Origin: Neurospora crassa OR74A
Lineage: Eukaryota; Ascomycota; Sordariomycetes; Sordariales; Sordariaceae
Direction: 5' to 3'
Assembly (NCBI RefSeq): GCF_000182925.2
Contig: NC_026501.1
Coordinates: forward strand, 5,063,917 to 5,127,916
Length of the DNA: 64,000 nucleotides
Under the pieces are notes generated by a model. The model searched no databases. It was not told where the DNA came from and worked only from the letters and a program-made list of their open reading frames with translations. The position numbers and the translations under genes are program-made. Each line of letters starts with the position of its first letter. The first letter of the stretch is position 1. This document shows positions 21,861-34,050 of this stretch, in pieces.

Positions 21861-24559
21861 ATGATGGAGCCGTATACGCATATTGACACTCCACGGCCAT
21901 ATTTTAGCTCGGACATGAGCGAAGACGATAGCGAGGCCGACGACGCCTTTCGTTCTGGGATAGACTTCCTCAGCGTCAGTCGCTTTTGTCATGTCCAGAC
22001 CGCAGAAAGCAGAGTAAGCTGTGAACAACCCTCCTGAGACTCTTGGGTAACGGCACAGGCGCCGGGACTTTCTTCGAGGTTTTGCCATCTCTGTGCTAAT
22101 CTCAGACCTTGGACAGTTCGGTGCAGACGTCGGCCCAGAGATCAAAAGCTTTGTTTACGAACCATGGCATAGTTTCGATATAGATGACGAAGTCTCTGAC
22201 GACAACACGGATGATGAATTATCTGATGAGATTGATAGTATCGAACTCAATGAACACGACTGGGCTATAGGGGTGACTCCTGATATGTTCGCTACCTGGG
22301 GGCCATTTGCAGCGGCACCACTTTCCCAGTCTGCGGCTACCATGCCTCCAACACTATTACCACAAGTACCGATAGGGCTGCAGGCGCCGGGAGTAGCTGA
22401 TGATCTTATGCCCCAGTTACAATTGCTGCAACAGCAAACCCAGCTCCAGCAGCTTCAGCAACAGGAGGAAATGGGGTGGGAGCAGGGGCGGCAGAGGTTT
22501 CCACGAGCTCAGAGGTTGCGGTTGAATTTGACTGCTCTGTCACAAAAATACAACGTGCGTATATTGGCTGCTTGGTGATAGTTTGAATCTGCTCGCTGAC
22601 AGGAGACGCAGCTTTATTTTGCATCTTATCAAAATAAGATACACGTGTTCATCCCCCGGAAGGGCCCGAACATTCTTCCCCGGCCCTGCTTGGTACTGAA
22701 ACCTAAAAAACTGAAGACTGACTGGCCCGTCAGACCAGCTATCGATCAGTCGTTCGGCCACCAGATCAACCACCTTATGATCGGTGATTTGGGCCACCTG
22801 GAAGTTCTCTTTTTTGCCTTTGATGACGGCGATGTCGGAGCCTACTACACGCACACAATTGCCCACTACATTGTATCAGCGAGTCGACAAAGGGAAGCGA
22901 ATGGCAGACCTCCTCCCCGCTCATTGATACCCAGAGAATTTTTTCATGAAAATGTGGGCGAGTCTGCTTGGGGAATTGCGATCCATCAAGAATCACGTCT
23001 ACTGGCTGTCAGCTCCAACAGGGCTGAAGTCACGGTGTTTGCTTTTGCGCTCCACCAGCATCGACCTCATAAACCGAAAGATGATCTTACATCTTGTTTA
23101 GATCCATCTCCCCAGATCTGGCCCGGTCAGACAGCTCTTGGCCTGGAGAGAGACGTCCGGACTCGAACTAGGACGTGGAAGATTATCCTACCTCTCGATT
23201 CCCGTGGAAGCAACATTCCGAACATATCTTTCTGTGATGACGAGCAAGGTTGTGCGGAGTACGTGGTCGCTCAAGATATAAAGCAGCGGACATGGTTCCT
23301 TGACATATGGCGACTGGGATATCCTCCAGTTGAGATCATGCATGAAACGTCCAAGATGAACTACGTTACGCCGTCACAGTGAGTGTGCATTTACGTTCCC
23401 ATGGTTCCTTGTTCTTGTCCTCGTCAGCTGAATTGTTTTGACTGACTTCAAGGATCTCAGTATCGGTTGGGGCGTCATGGTTTTGCCTGATAGATCTTTC
23501 AAGCAAACCGCATCCTTACACGAGTGCTTAGGTCTTCCGCCTTCGGAGTTTTCAGGTGGAACATTGCGTAGTGCGCAATTATGGCTGGACACAACCAATA
23601 GCCTTTCCCATGTGAGGGATCTGGCAAATCCTCTCTCATATCTCATTCCCGCGCCCCATAATTCTTCATTCATCGACCCGAAGAGAATCGCCGGGTTCCC
23701 TATTGAGGAAGACTTGGACGAAGAAAGCGGGGCGGAGGAAGAGACGGAGATTTTGGATGCGGCTAGGCCATGGACCAACGTTGATTTTGGGGTTACCGAC
23801 CGGCGGTCCATAATCTTGAGCGGTGAACGTCCCAGGCCTCGTCAGGCTCCTCGGGCGTACCTGGATGATACCCACGAGGGCATCCATATGGCTCAGTTCA
23901 TCGTACCGAGATTTGCGCATGTTCCAGACTCATCAAGCCTAAGACGCGAACGATATTCGCGCTGGCGCACCCCTGCGGTCCCGTTCAGTAAATGCGATTT
24001 CTTTTCGCGCTATGCGACGAAGAATATGTCCATACTCTTGACCTCTTCGACAGATGTCTGCTTGGTACACATGGATCCCCAGGGCACGCCTGTGCTTTGC
24101 AGGCAAGTTCTTCCGTATCACAACCACCTTAACCGGCATCAGTCACCATATGACCTCCACCGAGACTACTCGCAGCGAATCGGTATGCTCCTCCACGTAC
24201 CAGAGCTCAGCCTCGTAGTCCTCGGATCACTCTGTGGCCGTGTTGCCTTGGTGCGTCTGACAAAGACGGCAAAGCTTTTTTACGGTGCACCAGTACGTCG
24301 TGGATTCCGCGTGGAAATGGTTTTGCCGCGTCGGTCAGAAGAGGACAAACGGATGCGCCCGTGGTGTACTCTCCATGGCATTGCCATTTCCCCTATGCCT
24401 GACCCAAAAGCGGACGGTATCTCGTTGCGCAAAGAGGGCGATGAAGGCCAAGAACCGGCGTTGAAGAAATGGAGGCTGGTACTACATTATCTGGACCATA
24501 CGATTCTAACATATATCATTATGAAAACAAAGGACGACGAAGACCTACTCGTTGTCTGA
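21861..24559 (+). CDS. CRT10-like protein (ribonucleotide reductase regulator family)
   Basis: Best model: exon 1 from the tandem ATGs at 21861/21864 to 22013, then 22117-22554, 22603-23378 and 23461-24559, giving about 820 residues. Exon 1 and its junction are the least certain; an acceptor at 22105 or a donor at 21975 are alternatives. The central exon has hallmarks I associate with fungal CRT10: YFASYQNKIHVF, HQINHLMIGDLGHLE, DDGDVGAYYTH, and FHENVGESAWGIAIHQ followed by SRLLAVSSN. These suggest a WD40-like beta-propeller. Two acidic stretches and a Gln-rich run (about 22410-22465) lie before it. In yeast CRT10 is linked to transcriptional control of ribonucleotide reductase genes; function in this organism is inferred only. 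Intron 3 uses GTGAGT at 23379 and the AG at 23460, the only acceptor tested that keeps the frame. Confidence 0.72.
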
Positions 24560-25845
24560 AGAGAAGCGGGTGTAGAAACCTCCAAAACTGATAATAAGAG
24601 CGGTTGCGTATTGAAAGCGTCCATGAAGTTCAAGCCGGGGTGCAGGGGGTGGATATGCTTACACAAAATTATTGCATGTCACAAAGAGACAATATACTCT
24701 ATGTATAGTCTAAAAGATATAGATGTTGTGAGCCTCTACAATCCAGCCCTAGCTTTGTTTGTTGGTCTAGTACAAAAAGCACTCGTTTTGACTGAAAGCG
24801 GGGAGGCTTTCGCGCTCTCAACGGATGGGTGCTATAGACTGGTATCTTGCATTTTCAGAGATCTTGAAGGAGACGGAGAGGGGGGATATAAAGAGGCTTC
24901 TTTAGCGTATCACGCCGTGGTCACTGTCCGTTGCTTCAAACGAAGAGTGTAATTGAAGCCAGTAGGACCTCACTGCTCTACCCTGTTCAACCCATCGCCA
25001 AAGAACTAGACTAACAAATAACTAACCGGTGTTGTATTCGAAGTTGCTCGCTGCAACTTCGCTTATTCCTAAAAACAACGTAGCGTACAGTTTCGACTGT
25101 TAATCTATTGGATTTCTTTCCACATCATGTATGAGATCATATCCGGGGAAAGCACCGTCAACTGGTTGTCCCAGCCTTTTTTTGAGGCTCATGCGAGGCT
25201 CTTGGTACAACCACCTTACAAACGTGGAAGCCAGTGTCCAACGGTAGGTACTATGAAGATGGCTGGCAATCCGGCGATTCGGCACTTTGCAGGACCGTGA
25301 TCGACCAGGCCCGGTGCGGGGTTGGCGAATGTGTGATACGATTGGCTCGCGATCGTAGGGTATGTGACACTACTTCCCGTTTATAGTTAGCGCTTGGCAA
25401 CCACCTGCCGGCAAGCTCAACCTTAATTCCACCTCTGCAGCTCTATCGGCTCGAATTTGTCCCCGATCGTCCCATTTCACTTCGACAGACCATCCTCCTC
25501 CACCGTCATCCCAATTGCCGTCGTATCGCCTATCATCGGGCCTCACCACCTTCCTTTTGTTTACTGCGATCCTCTAGTGTACCGCTAAGCGACTAGCTGA
25601 GGTAACATGGTCACGGTGCGACTATATGCCGTCCCCTCGTGGTCGGGTACTACGTAGCCGGTCAACTTCCTGTACACGTCACCACCGTTCATTCTCCGGG
25701 CATAGTTTCCGTCGAACAAGCCAGGATCTTGTTTCTAGCCGTGCCATTCAAAATGGCGACCCTCCTTCGCCGCGTAAGCCATGAAACAACAACCCTCGGT
25801 CGTCAGCAGTTCGAACCACCAAGGGGCGCATAGACAACCGTCAAG
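24560..25845. other. Intergenic spacer
   Basis: The 3' UTR of the CRT10-like gene is followed by the promoter region of the phosphatase. An open frame at 24611-24952 shows no domain and lies where a 3' UTR is expected. Nothing else was recognised. Confidence 0.5.
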
Positions 25846-27994
25846 ATGCGTTCGCCGATCAATCCTCAAGCGCCAGGCCACAATCCCGTTGGTCTAGCTG
25901 AGAAGGAAGAGCTGGTGTTACGCCCGCTTCTTGCTCATGACACGCAACCCAGTCCTGGGCAGCGTTTGAAGCGCAAACTGTCTATCCTCCTGGCTTCCTG
26001 CGCCGTCTCGCTCGCCGTCCTCTTCGCGTTCAACATACTGGCGTGCAACGGCACCCTGTTCGGTATCAAGCCGCGTCCATCTGAGCTCGCCAGCCCAACA
26101 CCGCTCCAAGCCCGAGATGATCAGAGATCTTCGGGCGAGAAGGACTGCCCATGCAAGCCCACATCCACGGTACCCGATTACTTTAACACCAGCCCGGGCC
26201 CATGGATTGGAAAGACGGCCACGGGCAAAGCGCCTTTCATGGCCCAGACCAGAACCTTTGACCATGCTGCTACCTACGTACCTAATGCGCCGCTGCAGAC
26301 ACAGGTGCCGATTCAGGGCTGGCACCCGGGCAATCTGAGCATTTTCGGCATGATGGGATTTCTGACGCCTTACACGCCCTCGACAGGGTTCGGCGTGGAC
26401 GAGTGGCCGCTACCTGATGGTGCCGAGATTATTTGGCTTCAGGTAGGCTCACTGAGAATCTAGACAGCAACGCGGCACTAGGGGTACCGCGATCAATGCT
26501 GACCATTTTTGTCGTGCTCTAGATGGTCTCTCGTCATGGCTCTCGCTATCCCACTGGAGGCTCAAACGTGGAGTCTTTCGGTGCCCGTCTTGCCAATGCG
26601 ACTGGCAAGTTCAACGCTACGGGCGAACTCGAGTTCCTGAACAATTGGAAGTATCAGATGGGCACTGAGATTCTCGTCCCCAGAGGTCGCCAGGAACTGT
26701 TCGACTCTGGTGTCCTGCACGCTTACATGTATTCGTCGCTCTATGACCCGAACACCAAGATTATCGCTCGTACGACGGTATGCATCTGGTTGTCCGTAAA
26801 GACAAGTTATTTAGTTGGGTGCTAACTAGAGAAACATAGACCCAAGACCGCATGCTGAGATCTGCTGAGAACTTCTTGGCTGGTATGTTCGGCCTGGAAT
26901 GGTAAGTTCTTTCCCCTCCAAGCCCCACCGCCATGTGATGTTGCGAACGGTTGGAGTTAGATATTGATTTTGTACAGGCCCAACAATGTCACCCTCGAAG
27001 TCATCATCGAAGGCTCCAATCTCAACAACTCCTTGGCAGGCTATATGAACTGTCCCAACGAAAGGGAAGACGGCCTTGGCTCTGCGGCCCGCGATATCTG
27101 GGTCGGCCACTACTTGCAGAATGGTACGCGGATTCTGGATGATAAATGGCCTGAGTAATATCAGTTGCACATGGCTAACTTCATCAACTTCAGCAACTGA
27201 GCGTTTCTCCAAGCTCGTTACGGGTTATAACTGGACGCTCGATGACACTTATGCCGCCCAGACCTTATGCGCCTACGACACAGTAAGTCAAGCGCCACCT
27301 CGCTCCTACCACTTGTTTCATATCAAACTCACATTTTCTGTAGGTCGCAAGCGGCTACAGCCGCTTCTGCTCCCTCTTCACCTATGAAGAATGGATCGGC
27401 TTCGGCTATTCCCACGACCTCCAATTCTACGGCAACAACGCCTTCGGCTCCGAGACCGGCCGCGCCATCGGCATCGGTTTTCAGCAGGAAGTCCTCGCCC
27501 GCCTCCAAAACCACACCATCCCCTACTCCGAGACCCAAGTCAACGTGACCCTCGACAACAATACCGTCACCTTCCCGCTCAACCAGTCTCTGTATCTCGA
27601 TTTCTCGCATGACACCAACATTGTCTCCATCCTTGCGGCTTTTGGATTAACCCAGTTCGAAGAGGACCTTCCCGCCGATAAATACCCGGGCGAACACAAC
27701 TTTACGGTATCGCACATGACGCCCTTTGGCGCGAGACTCGATATCGAGATTATCAAGACGCCAAAGCCGTTGAAGGCTGATCGGTCGGGCTATGAGGATG
27801 AGGGAGAGGAGACGAAGTATGTCCATTTTGTGCTGAATCAACGGACGGTCCCGTTGGGGTGGAGCCATCCGGAGTGTGATGCGGAAAGGGTGGACGGGTG
27901 GTGTGAGTTTGAGGCGTTTTTGAAGGTGCAGGAGAAGATGCCCGGGCTGGCGAGGTACGAGGAGGTGTGCTTTGCTGATGGTGGGAGTCCTTAG
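25846..27994 (+). CDS. Membrane-anchored histidine acid phosphatase (phytase-like)
   Basis: Six exons, 25846-26442, 26523-26777, 26840-26901, 26978-27123, 27194-27282 and 27344-27994, join in frame to 599 residues. The active-site signature RHGSRYPT begins at Arg 203, immediately after the first intron, and the proton donor is in SHDTN (His 472, Asp 473). These define the histidine phosphatase clade 2, which hydrolyses phosphomonoesters through a phosphohistidine intermediate. Many Asn-X-Ser/Thr sites suggest secretion-pathway glycosylation. Unlike classical secreted phytases, the N-terminus has about 45 cytoplasmic-type residues with KRK, followed by a hydrophobic span at about 46-67 and no clear cleavage site. 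It is therefore probably a type II protein with the catalytic domain outside the cell or in the vacuole. Substrate preference (phytate or other phosphate esters) cannot be read from sequence. Confidence 0.88.
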
Positions 27995-30900
27995 GGGAGT
28001 TTGTAAGGGGGGGTCTATGAGCAATTCGTAAAGGTATGCTTTTTTTTTTGGGAAGCACGCCTGTTTGGGATAGGTGGTGAACTTTCACGAGTATTGATTA
28101 TGAACGGACAGGCTGGAGGAGAAATGCGTGACGTGAAACGAAGAAAAATCGAGATGAGGACATTTGTATCTGGCGAAAGAGCCAAAAGCTTACTAGATCT
28201 ATCTGCTGCCGATTCGAAACTTTTGTTCGCCACAATATTCCGATGCCCAAGTTTGATGGCTTTATGTTCAAATCTTGACGAGCTTAGTTCTGATGGTCTC
28301 CGACAGCCATTTACCTCGATGCATTTGCGGAGCCATCTACATCATACGTTCTGTCTGCACCCAGAACGCGCCTCCCGGTAATATGGCCGTCCTTAAAAGT
28401 GAACATAGTTTCCGATGGTTGTTTTGTTATCTTCTTATCTTTTTTTGGTTGAAAATAAGAAGAGAAAACCATTGCTTCAATCATCATTTATCTTTGCTGA
28501 CAATAACTTGTAAATAGCTTCTACATCGATAGGTGTAACACGTGCTGGTCTTTTTATTCTCCATCCGAATAGGGGTAAGACTGGAGCGTCAATTATTGGC
28601 ATCGTAACTGATATGTTGGGAAGAGAGCCTAGACTCCGGTACATTACCGACCGTCTCTAACCAACATAGTCGTCATCAAATTGCGGTGGCATCTCGCTCC
28701 TTGTCTTTTCTTTGGAACTAAGGAGTAGCGTCACGGTCCATGGTCGTGCTAGACTAGGAGCTCACTAGGTGTAACTGTGGAGGCTTACGACACCTCGCTG
28801 TCTTGTGATGTTTTCGGTGTGTGTTCTCAGGATTCCGGTGGTATGTGCAACACACAACAAGGCATCACCGCCATTGTTCAACTACACTACTGATAACAAG
28901 TGGGCGCTTTCCCCGACTTCAGTTGGACCTTGCATGATGCCCTTTTGCACTTGGTGAGGCTCGTCAGTTTACATTATTTTGTGATTGAAGCTGGGCGGTC
29001 CCCATTTCGATGGTTTTGAACATGTCTGGTCCCTGTTCTGGTCCAGTTCTCGGAGGTAGTACTTCCACGAGGTACCTTTTTCCGCCCTTCCTTATGGGAG
29101 GTTTGGAGTCTACCTACACCACTACATGGTAGAATCGCATCTTCCATTGCCGGCATATGTGTACGTACCTTACCTTCTGGATTTCTCAGCTGCCCTTGCA
29201 GACAAGGCTGACGTCGACTTTCATCAATGAGGGTCCTTACATCAGAGAGGCATCGAAGTGGACTTTTCACTCCATGCTTCTTGGCAATTTGCTTTTTAGG
29301 CTGCCAAGATGACTGATGCAACTTTGACTCCCCAGTCCCGGCCGCGGACGCGGGTGCGGTACTGTACACTACTCCAAGTAGCTCGGCGGGCAAGATTGGC
29401 AGCCGATGGGGTCTCGGCAGTGGTTTTGACAGTCGTTAGTCAACGTCATCGGCGGCGTTGACAATAATTGGCATCATGTGCCGTGTTTCCTCTCTTGTGC
29501 ATCACCGATGTATCTGTTTGACCGATGAAATTGGGTGTCCATTTCGACGTCTCTCCACCAAGATAAAAAATCAAAAAAAATCGGAGCGACTAGAGGTAGT
29601 CACTGCAGTCATTTCCCCTGGAAGTGCATCATGCACCTGAAAATCCATAACACCCCTAAAATGCCTACAGCTAGCCATCCGTAATAAGGAATTTACAGTA
29701 TAGGCATTTGTATGATTACTTCCTATTTGCATACCAACTCGCCGGCCAAATTGGCACATATGCATCAATTGGCGCACTTTGATAGGGACCTGCAAGCTCG
29801 ACCTTAACGTATACCACAGGGTAGCTGATAAGGGAATTGCTAGGTAGGTAGCAATGTTCCGATTCGACAATTGGCTGGACCTCCATTTGTTGACGCTAAA
29901 ATGGGGATTTCGATCGGTCAAAAAGATGTCGAATACTCTCCCGGACACACAATGGCAATATGAAGACCGCCCCCCACCCTGGTGAAAAAAAAAAGAAATA
30001 GGTTTCGATGCCCCTGGACCTGTACCCCAGTTTCCTTTCAGTCACCACCAATCCAGGCGGCTTACAGCGGCCCGAATGCCGTGAGTCGAGACTCGGCCAC
30101 ACCTTTTTGTTGATGACTGGCCTCGGCTTTCCGCTCGTAAGTGCGTCCCAGACTTAAGCCTATCGCCGACGCAGTTTTCTTTCTCTTTTGGTTTTTTTTT
30201 TCCTTCTTTAACCCATAAAGAGTCTGTGGGGTTTTGCCTTCTCGAAGTGGGCTAAAGATGTGGACGACGAGTGGATAGGAGGGATCGCCGCCATGCCCGC
30301 CGTGGAGGAGGTCTCGTGCCGTGGGGACTGCAAACTGCAAAGAGGTGTAGCGGCTGCGGCTGCGGCTGGAGATGAGGGTATGTATCAGTGTCGCGGAAGA
30401 TGGAGGTATCGAAAAAAGTGTCGAGGTTCGAGATCCAAGTCAAACTGAAACCATGCAACCGAAGCTGGTGAAATGAGCAGGCATCCGGCCATCGTGTAAA
30501 ACCGGAAGAGGGAGGCGGGGCCTGCCGCGATGGCGGAGCCCGAAGGAGGCTGACCGTCGCCGAATCTGTCCGAACCTGGAAGCGTTGACAGAAACCTTTG
30601 TCCAACACTCGGGCTTCTCATTGGTCCCCAAGTCCTGATAACCTATCTCTTGGCGTACTTGGCTGCGGCCTGCAACCCCTGCGGTCTAGGAGCGCAGGGG
30701 CTGCCCGGTAATGGAGCTGTCGAGTTCTGGACCTAAGTACAGGGATGCAGAATGGGCGTGGCCACCCACGAGGGGGGTGGCCTGTGAAAACCTCCCAACG
30801 TCGTGCCTTCTTTTGTTCGCAAGTTCCGTCATCTGGGGTGCAGCACGCCGCTCGTTTCCACGGAAGAAAACCAAAATCGACGCCACAGAAACCCCAGGAA

Positions 30901-33633
30901 CACACGACGGAAGCTGGGGGAAGTCGTATTATATCCCATTGTATCCAATTGGCGTTCAAGTGAACCCAAAGCTACCCCTGTTGTCTATATCGATGGATGT
31001 TCGGTTTGGCGGGGTGTCAACTTGTGCGCGTGGGGGAATGCGCCTGGTCGGAGTTTGCGTTCGGTACCAAGGCCACCCAATATTCTCTCTCCATCATGCC
31101 CACCGTGTCAGACGAGTAGACGTTGGGGTGTCGGTCGATACTAAACTCGGCTTCAGGTGCTACTTGGGATCATTTACGTGAGTTGGCTTTGTCTCGATTC
31201 GGCCGCGTGTGCTTTAACCCAGAGGCACCAGCATAGAGGGCTATGAGGAGGAGAATTGTCTCCAGATACGAACCTCTTGGAGGACATCGACGCCCTTTTC
31301 TATATAACTTTACCTATCTGGGTCCGCTAGAACTCAGGGGGATCTTGGTGATATCACCAATTATAGGAGACGCCAATAGTGCATGCACGGAATGTAACTG
31401 GAAGCAAGCGGAGCAAGCACACGTGTACGCGCAAGGTCCTACTGAAAGATCGTGAAGTCGGTTGACGAGTTCGGTGCAGCCGTGTCTAATGTCTTGTTTC
31501 TTGGCAGCCCGGAATTGGGAGGCCCTGGAATCGACAAGATAACGCCACATTGGAACTGGAGATGTGTGAAGATCACAGGAAAGCATATGGGCCACTGCTC
31601 TGCCTGATCTTCACTCCGTTGTCGGGCGAGAGCGTCCCATCACATCGACGGGCATTGGCTGTCTACTGTAGTTGACAGTGTCCCTGCATTCATCGGGCAC
31701 TTTTGAATATACTGTGTATACATCAAGTATGTGGCTTGGGGGGGTTTCTAAGGTTGGGTGAATTGCAAAATAAGTACGTACAGTACCTCTCGAAACCCAA
31801 TCCCCATACGACGGACCGCACGTAAATGGTGAGACAACGCAAGTCGGTCCACAAGTCAAAGAGTCACAAAAAAGGAGACGTTGAATTCACAGGCTCATTT
31901 TCCCCAATGTGCCGCCCCAGAATGGGTTCGGGACAGCGGACCTAGGTAACGGCAAAGCGTGGAGGGCGGAGGCGTGCTGGTAGCACAGCACCGCACATTC
32001 CCGGAGTCGGGCCCTTGTCCCCTCGTACTACATCTGCATTATCATTGGCTGAGTTGGGATGACAATCCCGTAAGCTTTTTGGAAGCAGGCTCTACCTGGC
32101 CAGGAACAAAGTTCTTTTATGATTTCAAACGAACTCCCGAGTTCCCTATCAGTGGATTGTGTATCAGATTGTCTGCAAATCACGGCCGAAAGATAAGGTA
32201 AAATCACAGGGCCACTCAATATTTTCAACCCTCGGAGCACATGTAGCGAGCTTGAAATGAATTTGTTGATCAGCTAAAACAAATTTGGGCGTTGACGGAT
32301 ATGCAAATGTACAGATCAAGCCATTGCAAGTGAATGCAAGGCAACGCGGTTCGGCTCTGACATGAAGAGATAAGGTAGTGTACAATGCAAGTCCGTTAAA
32401 GCACGCCACGGCTGTACACTATGCAATGTCCCAAAACTTACAGGCTGTACCCTCTCTGCCCGCCCACGCGTGCACGGAATACAAAACGACCCTGATGGTA
32501 ATTGACATATTTGTTCAGGTAAGTGAATGTGGAACGCCTTGTGAATCAGCCAATCTTCTTTTCGCTCCATGCCTGAAGAGAGTTTAGCCACCTGGGAAGC
32601 TGGGCTGAAGCCCTCCACATGTTCAAAACCTTGTGTGCGCATTTGCCTGTATCCGTTCTTTGCCTCAAAATACCTTCCCGCCCGAAGTTAAAGTCGTTGG
32701 TACCTGTGTCATCTGATGGTTGCTTTTGAGTCTCTCCGGGCAGCTGGCCATGATTGTATAATTGAAGCCGGCATCCCCCATTTTTGTTCTCAATCCCCTT
32801 TCTGGCGTCCATAGGCATTGGCAACCTCAAGCAAAGACATCCTAGGTTCGCGAACGGCATCTCGCCACATTTTTTTGTCCCATCCATGCAAATGGAGTGG
32901 GAGTGGGAAGAGAAGAGCAGGGGATAACCCACACCAGAAATTGAGGGACAGCCGCGGATTGGTGAAGCCAGCCATGGCAGCCATTACGGCTTCCACTAGC
33001 TGTTTGGGGCGGCGTGGGCATTCCCATTTGTCTGGCATGGAACCCCCATCCCACGTACTGCGTATTACCGACAGGTCGATGGGAATCGGACCAGCGTATA
33101 AGTACGGCGCGAATTGGGACGAACTGGATGTTGAAGGCGCTCTCACGGACGGGTTAGTAGACGAGAGTATATAGATGGGCTGAGAGAGATGGACTTCATA
33201 CATAGATGCGTATCAAGCTCACGCGACTCGGAGGAACCTCCTAGGTATTGATTCCAGGCACCGTCTGTCTGTAATGGTTTTCACGGGCCCAATTGAGGGA
33301 ATCCTCCAAAAAAACATCGATCCTTGCTCCGTTCCTGATCGCGGTAGCAGAATAAGGTAACAGAGCTAAACAGACAAGAGGAGTGCTGAGTGTGCGCTAG
33401 GCGAGTCCGCCTTCGGCGTGCAGAGGCAGACTTCCTTGTGGGTGCCTGCCGTCGTTCCAAGGGCGCACTAACTTGGACAAGTTCCTGCGATCCGTACCCT
33501 GCGCGGGCTGCGTCAGATGGGACTCGATGGACCTTCGGGTCGCTCCTCCCCACTCTGCTGGTACATAGTATCGACATGCTGCGATGCTGCACCCGGATGG
33601 ATCCCACTTCTTTGCCCACACGCCCATCGCTTT

Positions 33634-33639
33634 TTATCA
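33634..33639 (-). promoter_or_regulatory. Possible GATA-factor site upstream of the ammonium transporter
   Basis: TTATCA on + reads TGATAA on -, which fits the HGATAR consensus bound by AreA/Nit2-type nitrogen regulators. It lies about 415 bases before the transporter start and 20 bases from a TATA-like sequence. A single six-base match has little weight; it is noted because ammonium transporters are usual targets of these factors. Confidence 0.25.
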
Positions 33640-33658
33640 ACCTTCCACCTCTCGACTC

Positions 33659-33666
33659 TTATATAG
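33659..33666 (+). promoter_or_regulatory. TATA-like element of the ammonium transporter promoter
   Basis: TTATATAG sits about 385 bases upstream of the start codon, at the edge of a long C/T-rich stretch that would be the 5' UTR. Assignment is by position and sequence only. Confidence 0.25.
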
Positions 33667-34050
33667 ACCATGCCTCGTCCCGCCCTCCTTCTTCGGCCAT
33701 GACTCTCTGGCCCACCTAAATACCGGCTTTGCTCCTCAAGTCCTGTTCTCTCAGTAAAGGAGTCTGAGACTAAAGAAAAACAAAAATCTACTCTTCAACT
33801 TGCGACGGACTTCTTTCCACACACGGCCCGTCCCTTAATACCAATATCTACTACCGAAGCGCCGTGGTCCGAGTCTCCTATTACGCACAGTTTCCTATAG
33901 TAATACATCCCGGATTCACCGCCTACCGCCGTCATTTACCGTCCCGACTCCCGACTCCCGACTCCGACCCCGACTACGCGATCGTCGTCGTCTCCTCATC
34001 CCTTCCGCCCCCGTAGCCTCCGGCAGGCACTCCACCAGCCTGCCGCAGCC

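Larger units (their letters stand above)
27995..34050. other. Gene-free region of about 6 kb
   Basis: I see no gene with supporting domains or splice chains. Frames such as 32790-33203 (-) or 30711-31181 (+) are short and featureless. A TAGGTAGGTA motif lies at 29841-29850. The last 700 bases are C/T-rich and look like the leader of the ammonium transporter, with a TATA-like TTATATAG at 33659-33666 and a TTATCA at 33634-33639. Confidence 0.45.

Noticed and set aside
24611-24952. 113-codon frame after the CRT10-like gene
   Set aside because: It lies in the expected 3' UTR and has no recognisable domain.
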